Shown piece by piece: positions 9,481 to 19,857 of a DNA stretch of 32,553 nt. Source of the DNA: Gyrodactylus bullatarudis (Eukaryota; Platyhelminthes; Monogenea; Gyrodactylidea; Gyrodactylidae). Numbering within the stretch: position 1 is the stretch's first letter; every line of letters starts with the position of its first letter. The notes under the pieces are model-generated. The model worked only from the letters and a program-made list of their open reading frames with translations. It did not search any database and was not told the origin of the DNA. Location: assembly GCA_012064415.1 (NCBI GenBank), contig SSNU01003042.1, positions 1-32,553 on the forward strand, in the 5' to 3' direction. The translations under genes and the position numbers were made by a program.

Positions 9481-10944
9481 AGGATGTTTTAATAGTTAAT
9501 TAAAATAATTAAAATGTAATTGACTAGTCTATAAGAAAATTTCTTATTAAAGAATAAATTTTTTGAATCAAAAGATTTTTGAAACTGAAGTTTTCTTTGG
9601 GACAAAAGCTATAAACACAAACCTTTCTTGTCACCTGGAACTATTCTAAGAATATTATCTTATTTGTTCCCTTGACATATAGTAGAGATGGATTTTTCTT
9701 TTCTGAAATTCTAAATTTTTATTCTCCTTTATAATGCAATGTATAGAATAAATAAATCAGATCGATATAATATTACATTGAAGTTTCAGTAAAAGTGCAA
9801 AGATTCACTTTTTGTAAAAAATCTCTAAATTTAATGAGAGCAGTCTTCGAAGTTTTTGAGAAAAGTAGTCTATATGTTATTTCACTTTAACTAATATGAA
9901 AAAGCGTCAGTGTTAGCGTGATGTAAAAACCTAGAAAATAATACATGTCAAACTTTGACAGTCAAAGATATTCAAGATTTTAGTGAGTACGTAGTAGGAA
10001 TTCATGGAAAATTAAATGTTAATTTAAAATAAATTATGACTTTTGGTCCTTGACGACGAAACATTTTAGACCCATACAAAACGATGCTAAAGATTTATTT
10101 TCCTCTCGAATGAGTCTACTTGATTACTGTTTGATAACATTAATAGGTCAATTTTTTCCAAATCAAGTAATTTTAAAAAGTTTATCAGCCTTTCATAAGG
10201 ATTTTAATATCGCCATTTAATATTGGATTATAAGCTTCTACTCATCATTGATGGATCAAAAAATCTTGCACAATACATTTTTAATGAAATTCTACTCTTC
10301 TTAAATAAGCAATAGGGTTTTTTCCGAACAACTCGTAAGAGTTCAAAATTTCCTATAACTTCCTAATTCAATACTTTCAGAAATTTCACTACTCTTCTAA
10401 ATCCCCCATGGCTATCTATGGAAGAGCAAAAATTTACCAGAATAATCCCCATCTGATAGTAGTTCAAATTTCGCCAAAAAAGAATGAGTAATACTCCCAG
10501 AGATAAAAGCCCTCATTATCTAGCAAAAGAAATCCCTTGGACAACAAATAATAGGAGGGGAAGCACAGAAAACTAAGTATAGTTGAACTCCTCCCATTCA
10601 CAAAGGCTCACACACTGATTGTTATTGTGTGCATTACTTAATGCTCTCATTTTTGTAAATAATGTTTTAAGTCGGTGTATGAGAAACGATAAAAATAAAG
10701 CATTATTCGCTAAAACCCTTTCGTTCCAAGGCCCAGTTTACTAATCAATTCCTATATTTTGATTGAAAAAAGCACTCTCTACTTTAGGTTCGTAATCGTG
10801 ATGTATCTAGAATTAAAATCTCAACTATGAATGAAACAAATCCTGCGTATTTAAGGTCTAATAGTACTTTTTCTTTCAGAGTATTTTTTAATAAAAAAGT
10901 ATCTGAATTACACGATAACCACACAATAATCATCATTTTATTAT
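9481..10944. other. Intergenic between the two lectin genes
   Basis: AT-rich, with no supported gene. Bases 9965-10015 resemble 11785-11835 at roughly 80% by eye (GATATTC..GATTTTAGTGA...). Both stretches lie 400-550 bp upstream of a lectin start, which suggests the duplication that made the lectin pair included flanking DNA. Confidence 0.5.
9965..10015. repeat. Diverged repeat upstream of lectin 1
   Basis: About 51 bases align with 11785-11835 without gaps, with roughly ten differences. The shared core is GATTTTAGTGA followed by ATAGTA/GTAGTA and ATTCAT.GAAAATT. Confidence 0.45.
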
Positions 10945-11386
10945 TCATCTTAAACAGAGTGGAAAGTGAAGTTTCTCGCAGTTGAGATCAACCAGCTTAC
11001 TACTCGATCCTCTTAGAGCGAAACAATTTGAACTAGTGATAGTTGGCTCACCGGTATCCCACAAGCTAATATATTATAATTTATCTATGTTTACCTTGAT
11101 GGGACAACAGTATAGTCATTGAAGAGATCCACTCTACAGCTATTTCCATTTATGCGATGGCCTCCGATCCAGCAAAGGTCATCACCACAGAGTTGGGCTG
11201 CTTCATTCTAAAAATCAATTTAATTCTTCTCACAATATACTCATTATTAGGAACAACTAGAAGACCTCGTGTTCTACAATACTCATTAGCGTTAGGCCAA
11301 GTCAATTTGGTAGCACCTTTATGAATGGCTGCGTTGAGCAATTGTGAATAAACTCCAATAGTAGTTAGTAAGAGGCTTAATTTCAT
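10945..11386 (-). CDS. Secreted C-type lectin-domain protein 2
   Basis: Three exons (11386-11234, 11207-11095, 11065-10945) with introns of 26 nt (GTGAGA...TTTTAG) and 29 nt give 128 residues. Residues 1-19 form a signal peptide (MKLSLLLTTIGVYSQLLNA). The domain reads TWPNANEYCRTRGLLVVP, then NEAAQLCGDDLCWIGGHR, DLFNDY, LWDTGEPT (EPT in place of EPN), a central Cys, VDLNCE and FPLCLR. This is a complete though compact C-type lectin fold with the WIGG signature. The first exon read alone continues in a wrong frame past the splice site; the GTGAG donor restores WIGG. The EPT change and the missing WND triad suggest altered or lost calcium-dependent sugar binding. Confidence 0.85.
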
Positions 11387-11970
11387 CGTTTTTTATTTAC
11401 TTTGATCAATTATTCTTTTATATAGAGTTGATTTAATTGGAATTTGTTAAGCATTCCGACGAATTTATGAAACGTATGATGATAAGAAGTCATTATTTTT
11501 TTAATTTTCTTTTTTCCATATTATTCAATTATTGTGGAGTAGGCTAGAGTGAAATTTTTTTTCTCCGAACAACTCACGAGAGGACTTACTTTTTTGATAA
11601 ATTTTAGTACTCAGATCATGTTTTGCATATTTTTAAAGCGGGACAATCATTCTCCATTATGTCATGGCCCATTTTTCACACAATATTCCACGGACATGAT
11701 AAAATAACGAAATTAACCATGAAGCCCCTCTTGATGATAAGATGACTATTTTTTAAGATAAAAATTAAGAAACTCATTATTATCGAAGATATTCCGGATT
11801 TTAGTGATTGCATAGTAAAAATTCATTGAAAATTGAGCGGCGATTTGAAAAATTTTGGATTTTTTAAAAGCGAATGAGTCATTCAGAATGACATAATGGA
11901 GAATAATTTTGACACATGCTTCAATACGAAAGAATATTTTCATTTATATTAAAATAGAGTTAAAAAACAT
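11387..11970. other. Intergenic with a small inverted repeat
   Basis: No gene is supported. About 20 bases around ATTCTCCATTATGTCAT at 11648-11666 are the inverse of a stretch at 11887-11905, some 260 bp apart. This could be the ends of a small non-autonomous element, but no target duplication is evident. Bases 11785-11835 are the partner of the diverged repeat at 9965. Confidence 0.4.
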
Positions 11971-13296
11971 TCATGAGAAATAAATTTTCTTGATAAAAAA
12001 ACCCCCAATGATTATGAGTATCAAGCCAAATATTCCTAAAACGATTCCGACAATTAATCCAGTCTTGGAGGAGAACTGTTTTTCGTCCATTGGACATGAT
12101 TCTCCTGAAAAATATATCAATTTCGATCTTACTCTTTCCATCAAAATTAATTGAATCCATCTTTTGAAATGTGCGAACTGAAATATCACTGATATTAAGC
12201 TGAGTATCTTTATTGCCATTAAACGTTCTTTTGCTTGAGCACGATAGAATGTTTTCTTTGTGAGAAGTATAAGCATCATCAAAATAAAAGGATTCCGAAA
12301 AATATTCAGTTATTTTTATATCAGGGATAAATGATTTATGAAGTCTTCCATATAAATCTATTCGGTCTAATTTAAACACCCCGTCCTCAAGCAGGAAAAA
12401 TGACTCAAAATTGAATTCATCGACTTCAAGCTTGTTCAATGGTTTGAATAAGAGGAAACTCGAAACTTTATTATCAGTACACCTTCCTTTGAGATTTCTT
12501 TTAGAATACTCCATTGGGATATGCATGGTGTATTTTTTAATTTTATTGTCATCCGCCGTGTAATTTACAATGAAGGAGAAATTTCCTCTCATTTCGAAGC
12601 AATAGCTAGATGGACCACTTTCTAAAACATAGATTGTATCTGACAAGTCTAAGCTGCATTGAATATAAGGCTTTGTGAAAAAGGATATTTGATCTTCCTG
12701 TACGAAGGAAACAATACTCACATCATACATCCTGAAGCTGAAAACTCGATTTGTTAAAACTGTCGTTGGGCTTTCACAATAAGCCATGAAGTTGTTCTCT
12801 GTTTCGAATGCGCTAACATCAACGCTTTCATCAATGTCGATTTGCTCTCTGATATCAATCACAGAAAACAAATTGAGTGTACCTTTCAGATTGAATTTGG
12901 ATAATTTGAAAGTTTGATTATTTTTTGAGAAGACCATTTTGAATGTCCAAATAATGTTAGGAGTTGTTATTTCGTGAAAGTCAACATTTAACTGAATCTC
13001 GTCATGTCCACATGTTCCTTCTGTGTGATCAACTTTACCAATGTTCATTCTATAGTTTCCAATTTCCCCTGTCTAAAATAAGGCAAAATTTCTATTTTCG
13101 ATTAGTTTAAATGGTTCGTTTACACTGACCTTTTTCACATATGGAATATTGATCGCACCGCTAAATTCGAGTCCAAGACAATATTTTTTCGTCTCAATAT
13201 CGATGACATTGTAGAATTTTTGACATTTGAATGGGACCAGGAGTATTAAAATAAAAAATACTTTTGATGAAGAAAATGTTTCTTACTTGAATACAT
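11971..13296 (-). CDS. LAMP-family glycoprotein with two luminal domains
   Basis: Four exons (13296-13287, 13260-13130, 13072-12133, 12104-11971) are joined across introns of 26, 57 and 28 nt and give 404 residues. There is a signal peptide (MYSIFFILILLVPFKCQ), then two repeats each with four cysteines in LAMP spacing. The first runs YCLGLEF / GTCGHDE / AYCES / IQCSL, the second SYCFEMRG / GRCTDN / LSCSSK / ESCPMD. A single membrane span (GLIVGIVLGIFGLILIIIGGFF) follows. LAMPs line lysosomes and take part in autophagy and membrane protection. The cytoplasmic tail is only IKKIYFS and lacks the usual Gly-Tyr-x-x-hydrophobic lysosomal sorting signal, so the protein may reach the cell surface or be sorted another way. 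Several N-x-S/T sites are visible. The last exon is in a different frame from the long third exon, so the 28-nt intron is needed to reach the membrane span. Confidence 0.85.
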
Positions 13297-14149
13297 GCAA
13301 TAATGCTTCATTAATTAATAAATAACGTTTTATATAAATTTGTTTTTTTGTTAAAAGTGTACTTTGTATCATAAATTAATGATTGTTGTTATAACTAGGG
13401 ACTCGAAAAGTCATTAAAGTTATATTTTTTTTTTAGAAATAGTTTCACTCAAGAATCAAGAATTCGGTAATTTAATATGACCTGTCCGAAATATTTTGAA
13501 AACACTCAAGCTCCCATTCTTAGTGCCTAGATTAATTTTTGCAAAACAGATGGAAACCTTCACAAAAAACCAATGTGCTTTCCAAAGCCAAATCAAAAAT
13601 TCAAGCATCCTCCAACCCCCATCAAAGAAACGAGTTAACCCTGATGGACATATATGTTCATCAATCAATTTTTTTAAACCTTCATAGCTCTACCAGTTTG
13701 ATAGGTTTCTGGATCAATTAAAGTTTAAATTGAAGCCCACAATGTGAAATTCAAATAAAGAACATTCGTGTATTTCAGCATTAAATGTTAATTTATCATG
13801 GGGAAAGGCTCTCACGACAGCAGAGGCTCTTTTCATTGCCTAATTTGTGCGTTCAGAAAGTAACTATCAATCCACTAGTCCTACCTAGAGGAACTTTGAA
13901 AACAATAGACTCGAATGAAGAGAACAGAGAGAAATTAGATAATTCCCAACCTTCAACCAGATCCAGACCAAGAAAAAGGAATGTGGCGGAAGGAAACCAA
14001 GATCAGAAAAAATAATTACGCTACAAAGATCAAAGAGAAGTCAATATTATATGGAATTAGCAAGAAGCGCCATAATCAAGCTTAATTGCGCGTGGCGAAG
14101 CGCTAAACGAGTCAGCCTGGCAAAGGCTATTTCTGAAAGATTTTAGTTC
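13297..14149. other. Intergenic; two unassignable short frames
   Basis: 13456-13690 is open on both strands (60-70 codons each way), and 13785-14015 (+) ends in a basic, Asn/Gln-rich stretch (STRSRPRKRNVAEGN). None resembles a family I can name. Base composition is less AT-rich than the flanks, so these may be transposon remains. Confidence 0.3.
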
Positions 14150-14620
14150 AGGGTTTCGGGGTTAGGGTTCCAAGAGCCACCTAGGGTAATTTTCTTGATC
14201 CAATGTTTTTCATGTTAACTTTTTCCATTAAATTTCTATTGAAATTTTCCGGTTAGGGTAATTTTTACTTATCAGGTTGAATTTTCCTATAAGAACAGGT
14301 GTTGAAACCAAAATTAGGCTTTCCAATATTTAATGACACACAGAGCAAGTCAAAAGAATAATACTAGAGAATTCTCTAGTATTTTTAGGGATTTTTTGGG
14401 TTTAGGGTTTAGAGTCACCTAGGGTATTTTCTTTGTCCGAGGTTTTTTATGATGATTTTTCCCTTTAAAATGGTATTGAAATTTTCTTACCTACCAGGGG
14501 TTATCAAAATCCCTTCAAGGTTATCCATTCTATTGGATTTCCATAAGGTAGGTTTTCTCAAAAATTGCGAGGGTAATTCAGATCACCTGAGGAAGGTTTT
14601 TTTAATAATTAGGTTTTATT
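14150..14620. repeat. Degenerate direct repeat with TTAGGG-like motifs
   Basis: A block starting near 14155 (GGGTTTCGGGGTTAGGGTTC, then CACCTAGGGTAATTTTCTT) recurs near 14395 (GGGTTTAGGGTTTAGAGTCA, then CCTAGGGTATTTTCTTTG), and more weakly near 14565 (GCGAGGGTAATTCAGATCAC). The spacing is about 240 and 170 bp. Copies are heavily diverged. TTAGGG appears singly rather than in arrays, so this is not a telomere array. Confidence 0.5.
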
Positions 14621-15850
14621 TTTGAAATAATTTGGAATAAACTGATATAGGCTAGGATTTTTTCGTTAGTTTAGGGAATTAGTGATTAGGTCATAGAAAG
14701 CACAGTTAGGTTTACTATTGTATTGATTTTCCATAGATTTCTCCTGGTAGGTTTTCGTTAAAAACCGACTATCCCGAACTCCTCACCCCAACTTCTCACC
14801 GAAAAACGACACTCTTTTACGAACCCCGATCACGAGAATCCTGGTGGGTATTCTTCCAGCAAATAGATATGCTGGCCTAGCCATTCAGGTCCAGCTGCTG
14901 GACTCCAGCAGGAACTCAGCACTTGCTAAAGCTGGCCTCAAACTTAGCAGACAAGTGCCCATGTGTACCGTTGATTGATCATCGTCAGGCGTGCAAGAGC
15001 AGCAATAGCACCGAGAGTCTTTCGACAATAGTGGTATTGGGATCAGCCTCAGCCTTCAAAGCTTCAAAAATATAGAAGATGTGGCAGTAAAGTCATAGGA
15101 AATAGTCCAGAGATATTGATGGCATCGGGGAGGGACATTGGAAAAGGTTCCGTACTAAGGATATATGTGTTTACCACTACATTCCTCAGCTCTGCTAAGC
15201 TATCACTGGTGATCGCCTGCTAACTCATTTGGACCTCAGATAATTTTGCCTACCTCTTTTCAAATTTACTTACTCGTCTATTCAGTGACTACGAACTATT
15301 TCAACCATTCCACTTCATCCCCTCTTTTCACAAGCAAACTGTTTTCTAGATCTACTGCTAGCCCTCATGGGTGACCAACTTATAACACGTGCTTTCTTGT
15401 ATAACATAGACCATAATAGGAATTGAGTAGTACTCAAGAACCTTCTTGTTTTTCATTGGTTCAGGTGTAATTCACCCTTAAATAAAATTTTGCCATGTTC
15501 CCGAACCAGACCATTACCGGATTTTTATATGGAGATTCCATATTCTGGATTTAAGTTCATTGAAAAAAGTTTTGGTCATTATCAAAACAGGTGCTAACTT
15601 TAATCAAACCGTTTGATGTCATCGCAAAACTAGGCTGAACTTTATTGAAGAGTAGGAGAATATTATAAATTAGAATACTAAGAAGTTCTTACTCAGAATA
15701 CTATTCTCAGAATAGAATTGAAATTTTAAATTAGACTTGGTTCAACCTTTATCGGAAAACAAGAATTCTCTATGATTTCAGTAATTGAAATTCAGTTCTT
15801 TTAATGATTCGAAATAACTTAACCTAAATCTTAATTTAATACAAAAGATT
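14621..15850. other. Intergenic with GC-richer patch, unassigned
   Basis: About 14770-15250 is clearly richer in GC than its surroundings and has a short perfect hairpin (CTGCTGG-ACT-CCAGCAG, 14893-14909). Plus-strand frames such as 14840-14970 look protein-like for some 40 codons and then stop. No domain is recognisable. It could be an old retroelement or a captured sequence. From 15260 on it is ordinary AT-rich spacer. Confidence 0.35.
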
Positions 15851-16577
15851 ATGAATGAACTGAAAATAGTAGTGCTTGGATCAGGTGGAGTTGGAAAAAG
15901 TGCTCTTACTGTGAAATATGTTTCGAATACTTTTGAAGAGAGATATGATCCAACAATCGAAGACTTTTACCGCAAAGAGATAAAGTAAACACAACCTTTA
16001 TTTGATAGTTGCGGAGGATTGAAATTTGTTTTAGATATTTTAGATACAGCTGGAATAGAACAATTCGTAAATATGAGAGATCTTTATATTAATAATAACG
16101 AGTCTTTTATCCTTGTCTTCAGTCTGACCAACAGAAAAACTCTCGATTCACTCATTGAAATTAGAGAGAGAATAGTGCAATTAAAGTCGAAACAAAATGA
16201 CTCACATAACGATGTAAGACTTTACTTATATTATTTATTTTAATAGTTTAAGGAAGATTTTAGCTCGAATAGATTTAAGAAACTCTACAAAAATAGCAAA
16301 GGCTCGAAACGTTGCCGCATACCAATAGTTTTAGTTGGAAATAAATTGGATTTAAAAAATGAAAGGCAAGTATCGTATGAACTAGCTAAATCGACTGCAG
16401 ACTCCTGGACTTGTCCATACTATGAAGCTTCTGCAAGATCGGGTCAAAACGTGAATGATATATTTGAAGATATAGTGAAACAAGTAAATATTCTTAGATT
16501 TACATTCATAGATTATTTCTAGAAGAAAAAATTTTGTGAAACGAAAAAAATACTCCAATCTATGCTGTATCAAATAA
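15851..16577 (+). CDS. Rap/Ras-like small GTPase
   Basis: Four exons (15851-15984, 16009-16213, 16247-16483, 16512-16577) with introns of 24, 33 and 28 nt give 213 residues. All GTPase motifs are present: P-loop GSGGVGKS (10-17), effector loop YDPTIEDFY with Thr35, [12 protein letters not shown] and EASAR (the SAK equivalent). NMRDLY and LVFSLT after switch II are Rap-like. The residue matching Ras Gln61 is Ile61; Rap proteins carry Thr there. Between the alpha3 region and the NKLD strand is an Asn/Lys/Ser-rich insertion of roughly 20 residues. The tail is polybasic ([10 protein letters not shown]) and ends CCIK, a plausible CaaX prenylation box though Lys is an unusual last residue. Without the third intron the frame would stop early with no lipid anchor. 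It is a membrane-bound molecular switch, and a RapGAP gene lies 7.4 kb downstream. Confidence 0.9.
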
Positions 16578-16949
16578 ACAATTGTATTGATTTTTGCATC
16601 AATTGAGTCATATATTGATTAATTTTCTTGAGCTTAAATTCTTTTTTAGAATATGTCGTTAATCTAGACATAAGCTTGGAATTTTTCGCTTTAATAAAAT
16701 TTTTAATCTCTGGAATTCAGACTAGATTATTTAGAGTTAAGGAACTTAAGCAGTTAAAGTTTATATTTTGAAATTGCTCTAAATGAATTTAACTCAAACA
16801 AATATTCAAAAACATATTATCTCTTAAATTGTTTGTATTCGATATAATGACTTTTTTAAAAAGTAAACTAAGTTGATAATCAACTCAATTAGGCCAGATT
16901 GGGCTACTTTCATCTTCTATTTCTTCATTTCAAGCTTGAATTTTTAACA

Positions 16950-18215
16950 ATGAACCAAATTCTTCTTGGTAATATTCAGGGAGATGTATCAAATCAAATT
17001 GAACTAAGAATTTATGATGATAGAAGTCTTGATTTAGTTTATGAAAAACAAATAACCAACAAAAACCTATCTACTGCCATATATCTACCAGAATTTTATA
17101 CAAGTCTAATTTTTATATTCATTTCCCAATCAAAAGACAAAGATAGCATTGGCTATTTAAAATGGTCCACATCTCAGGATGTCACAAAAAACATTGCAAT
17201 TCGAAGAATAAATCATGCTACTTGGAGTCTTGAAACCTTTTTAGTTCTTAATACTTTTAGTTCTCTGAACTATGGAGATATTCTTGCAACTATCCCCAAT
17301 TTCCATTTCATAAGATGCAATTTTGAATGGCATAAAGATACTTTTTGTGTCGTATCAGAATTAAACACCCTTAATAACATGAGCGTGTTTTCTTTTCTTG
17401 AAATAAACGGCCTGATGCTACCTCACTTTTTAACAAGATACGAGCTTGCAACTGGAAATAACGTTTTCGAATGCTGCTTCCCAAAAAGGAATGTAGGAGA
17501 ATTAAAGCTTGTTGTGTGTTTATTAAACTTGAAAATTGCATCTTTTGATAGCGATAATCTCGAATTCACTCAGAATAACAAACAGAATAATATAGTCTTG
17601 GACAAACACGAGTGAGATCCACCTTAATTCAGTTCTAGAGAAATCAATATCTTGAAAGCGAATAACAAATTCCAATATTATGTGGAATTCGCTGTTTACT
17701 CTTTATCCGGTCCAATCGAGAGTATTAGATCGATTTCTATAGGATTAAAAATTTCGGGTAATTCACTTATTAATTCAAGGTATGCTAATGTATTTCAAAT
17801 CAATTGGGACGTCTATTCCAAGTCGTGTATGTCAAGTTTCATAATAAAACGATAGATTAAAGTTAAACTAAATAACCAAAAATATAATGCGTTCTTCAAT
17901 AATCACATTGCTGGGAGGAAAGCTATTGACTTTAAAGTAATTGATGGCAACACATTGTCGTACATAGGCCATGGAATGATAAACCTTTTCGAGTTTGAAG
18001 ATAAAATTATACAAGGTTATGAGGTGCTAATAGATTCAGAAGTTACATCAGCGATTGAAGAAAACTTTGGAAAAGTTAAATTCAGTGTAAATATATATAG
18101 AGGGAAGATTCAGCGACCCAATGATTCCAAAAATCTTGATGAAAAAGGAAATAACTCGTTCGATGATTACATGATGAAAAAGTTTCTTAAGTGGTCTGAC
18201 TGTAAGATGAATTAA
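16950..18215 (+). CDS. Uncharacterised 400-residue protein, possibly C2-like
   Basis: Three exons (16950-17611, 17639-17826, 17863-18215) with introns of 27 nt (GTGAGA...TTCTAG) and 36 nt (GTATGT...TTAAAG) join to 400 residues. The ATG follows a strong pyrimidine-rich AG at 16934, so the mRNA 5' end may be spliced. There is no signal peptide or membrane span. The sequence is dominated by beta-strand-like stretches, for example VEFAVYSLSGPIESIRSISI and AIDFKVID...YIGHGMINLFEF, then GKVKFSVNIYRG. That pattern suits one or two C2-type beta sandwiches of the kind found in ciliary and centrosomal proteins, but I cannot name a family. It converges on cytochrome c1, with only 34 bp between the stops. 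Confidence 0.65.
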
Positions 18216-18249
18216 AATTCAATATTATTTAATCTATGATTTTATGATT

Positions 18250-19261
18250 TTAAAGTTCTTTTGGTAGAGGTCTATTCTTGTAAACAAGTTTTTTAGACTT
18301 TATGATGGACCATTTTTTCCTTTTGTAAATTCCAAGAGCTGTGGCAGCTATTCCCATTGCAACAATACACTGAAAAATAATAAATTTTTATAATAAAATA
18401 GCATAAAATTAATGAAATATACAAACCTTGAAGAGAACCCTTTTTCTTTGGTCATGAGTTCTATCAGATGTCCAAGTGAGAAATTCACAAACGTCTTTAG
18501 CCATTTGACTTGTAGAGGCTGGAGTTCCATCATCAAACTCAATTGCCTCGTCGTATAAAGGACGGGCCATATTTATAGAGCCACCAGGGAAATATGGATT
18601 ATAATGTTGTCCTTCTGGTACTTCTCTTCCAGCAGGAGGGTCCATATAACCTTAAGATTATAGATTTAGAAATACCTGTCAAAAGATGGAAGATGTAATC
18701 TTCTTTTTGATGTCTTCCTTTGGCAATGAAAGTAAAATCAGGTGGAAGTGCTCCATTATTAGCTGCTCGAGCAGCCTTTTTGTTAGAATAAGGATTTGGT
18801 AATGTATCGGTTATTCTACCAGGGCGTTCGTACATTTTACCATTATCATCAGGACCATCTATTACTTGAATCTAAAAATAGGTAGAGAGAATTTACTCCA
18901 GAGGCTTCCTCTTTAGCTTCATCTTCCGTGAGAACATGGCCGATTAAATGTCGGTAAGTTAAGTACGACATGCTATGACAGGCTGAGCAAACTTGCTTAT
19001 AGACTTGGTATCCTCGTCGAAGAGATGCGTGATCATAAGTTGAGAGCACTCCATTATGAGGCCAGGGTAAAACTGGAACGTGCAGCTCAAGTTCATTAGC
19101 AAAGACAGGAGAAGCAAGGCCAATTATGGTAGAACCAATGGCACTGCCCAAGATTAAGGATTTTTTTGTTTTTGATATATTTTTAAGCTTAATGAAAAAT
19201 TTTTCATTAAAAAATTTACCTTGGATAAATTGTTAGTGATATTGAACGATTTGATAAACAT
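18250..19261 (-). CDS. CYC1: Cytochrome c1, mitochondrial
   Basis: Five exons (19261-19220, 19187-18897, 18871-18676, 18650-18427, 18369-18250) with introns of 32, 25, 25 and 57 nt give 290 residues. This is the haem-bearing subunit of respiratory complex III, passing electrons from the Rieske protein to cytochrome c. An N-terminal basic presequence (MFIKSFNITNNLSK...) and a hydrophobic sorting segment precede the mature domain. The haem site is CSACH (Cys81, Cys84, His85). Family blocks follow: TEDEAK, AARAANNGALPPD, NPYFPGGSINMARPLY with the axial Met, DDGTPASTSQMAKDV. The C-terminal anchor (IVAMGIAATALGIY) ends in a basic tail. It is transcribed away from FDX2, with 99 bp between start codons. 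Confidence 0.95.
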
Positions 19262-19360
19262 TATTATGGTAAAACGGAGACTGTTAGATCAAAAATTAAT
19301 TAGGATTAAATACTCAAACACCCTAATAATCTTTTAAAGAAATAGTTTTTGTTTAAAGAG
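19262..19360. promoter_or_regulatory. Divergent promoter region shared by CYC1 and FDX2
   Basis: Only 99 bp separate the two start codons. No clear TATA box or known element is visible. An AG after an AT-rich tract at 19344-19345 sits 15 nt before the FDX2 ATG, and another (AACAG on the minus strand, near 19283) sits about 22 nt before the CYC1 ATG. Both could be splice acceptors for a leader exon. Co-regulation of two mitochondrial genes is an inference. Confidence 0.5.
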
Positions 19361-19759
19361 ATGTTTGTTTTGAAAAAAATTCTACACCCGAAAAGTTTTC
19401 TCTCTACTATATCTATTTCATTCAAAAATCCTGATGGCAAAATAAAAATATGCAAAGGAAAAATAGGAGATAATTTAATGAGATTAGCTCAAGCAAATTC
19501 TATAAACATTGAGGGATCGTGCGAGGCATCTCTTGCATGTTCAACTTGTCATGTTTACGTTGATGAGAGATATTCGGGGAAAATACAGAAACCATGTGAG
19601 GATGAGGATGACCTTCTTGATCAAGCTCCTTTTTTAAAATTGAACTCTAGACTTTCTTGTCAGATTATACTGTCTAAAGATTTGGACGGGATGGTAATAT
19701 CTCTACCTCCAGCAACTAAAAATTTTTATGTAGATGGAACTATACCAAAACCACATTAA
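19361..19759 (+). CDS. FDX2: Mitochondrial [2Fe-2S] ferredoxin, FDX2 type
   Basis: A single-exon gene of 132 residues. The cluster ligands are visible as C54-EASLA-C60-ST-C63-HVYV and C100 in RLSCQI. The C-terminal block NFYVDGTIPKPH is diagnostic of FDX2 rather than adrenodoxin (FDX1). FDX2 supplies electrons for iron-sulfur cluster assembly on the ISCU scaffold in the mitochondrial matrix. The first 20 residues (MFVLKKILHPKSFLSTIS) form a short basic presequence, so the precursor is compact compared with vertebrate forms. I took the ATG at 19361 because the codons upstream have no other ATG in frame. SMYD4 follows 98 bp downstream on the same strand. Confidence 0.95.
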   Translation: MFVLKKILHPKSFLSTISISFKNPDGKIKICKGKIGDNLMRLAQANSINIEGSCEASLACSTCHVYVDERYSGKIQKPCEDEDDLLDQAPFLKLNSRLSCQIILSKDLDGMVISLPPATKNFYVDGTIPKPH

Positions 19760-19857
19760 ATATATATTCTTCATACTAGCCTCGTTACCATTGTTAACAA
19801 TAGATATTTTCTATTATTTTTCAATCTCTCATGATTTTTTTAATAGCTTGATTTATC

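Noticed and set aside
13456..13690. Transposase-like frames on both strands
   Set aside because: Neither strand shows a catalytic motif or terminal repeats.
14150..14520. Interstitial telomere array (TTAGGG)
   Set aside because: The hexamer occurs singly among diverged 170-240-bp repeats, never in tandem.
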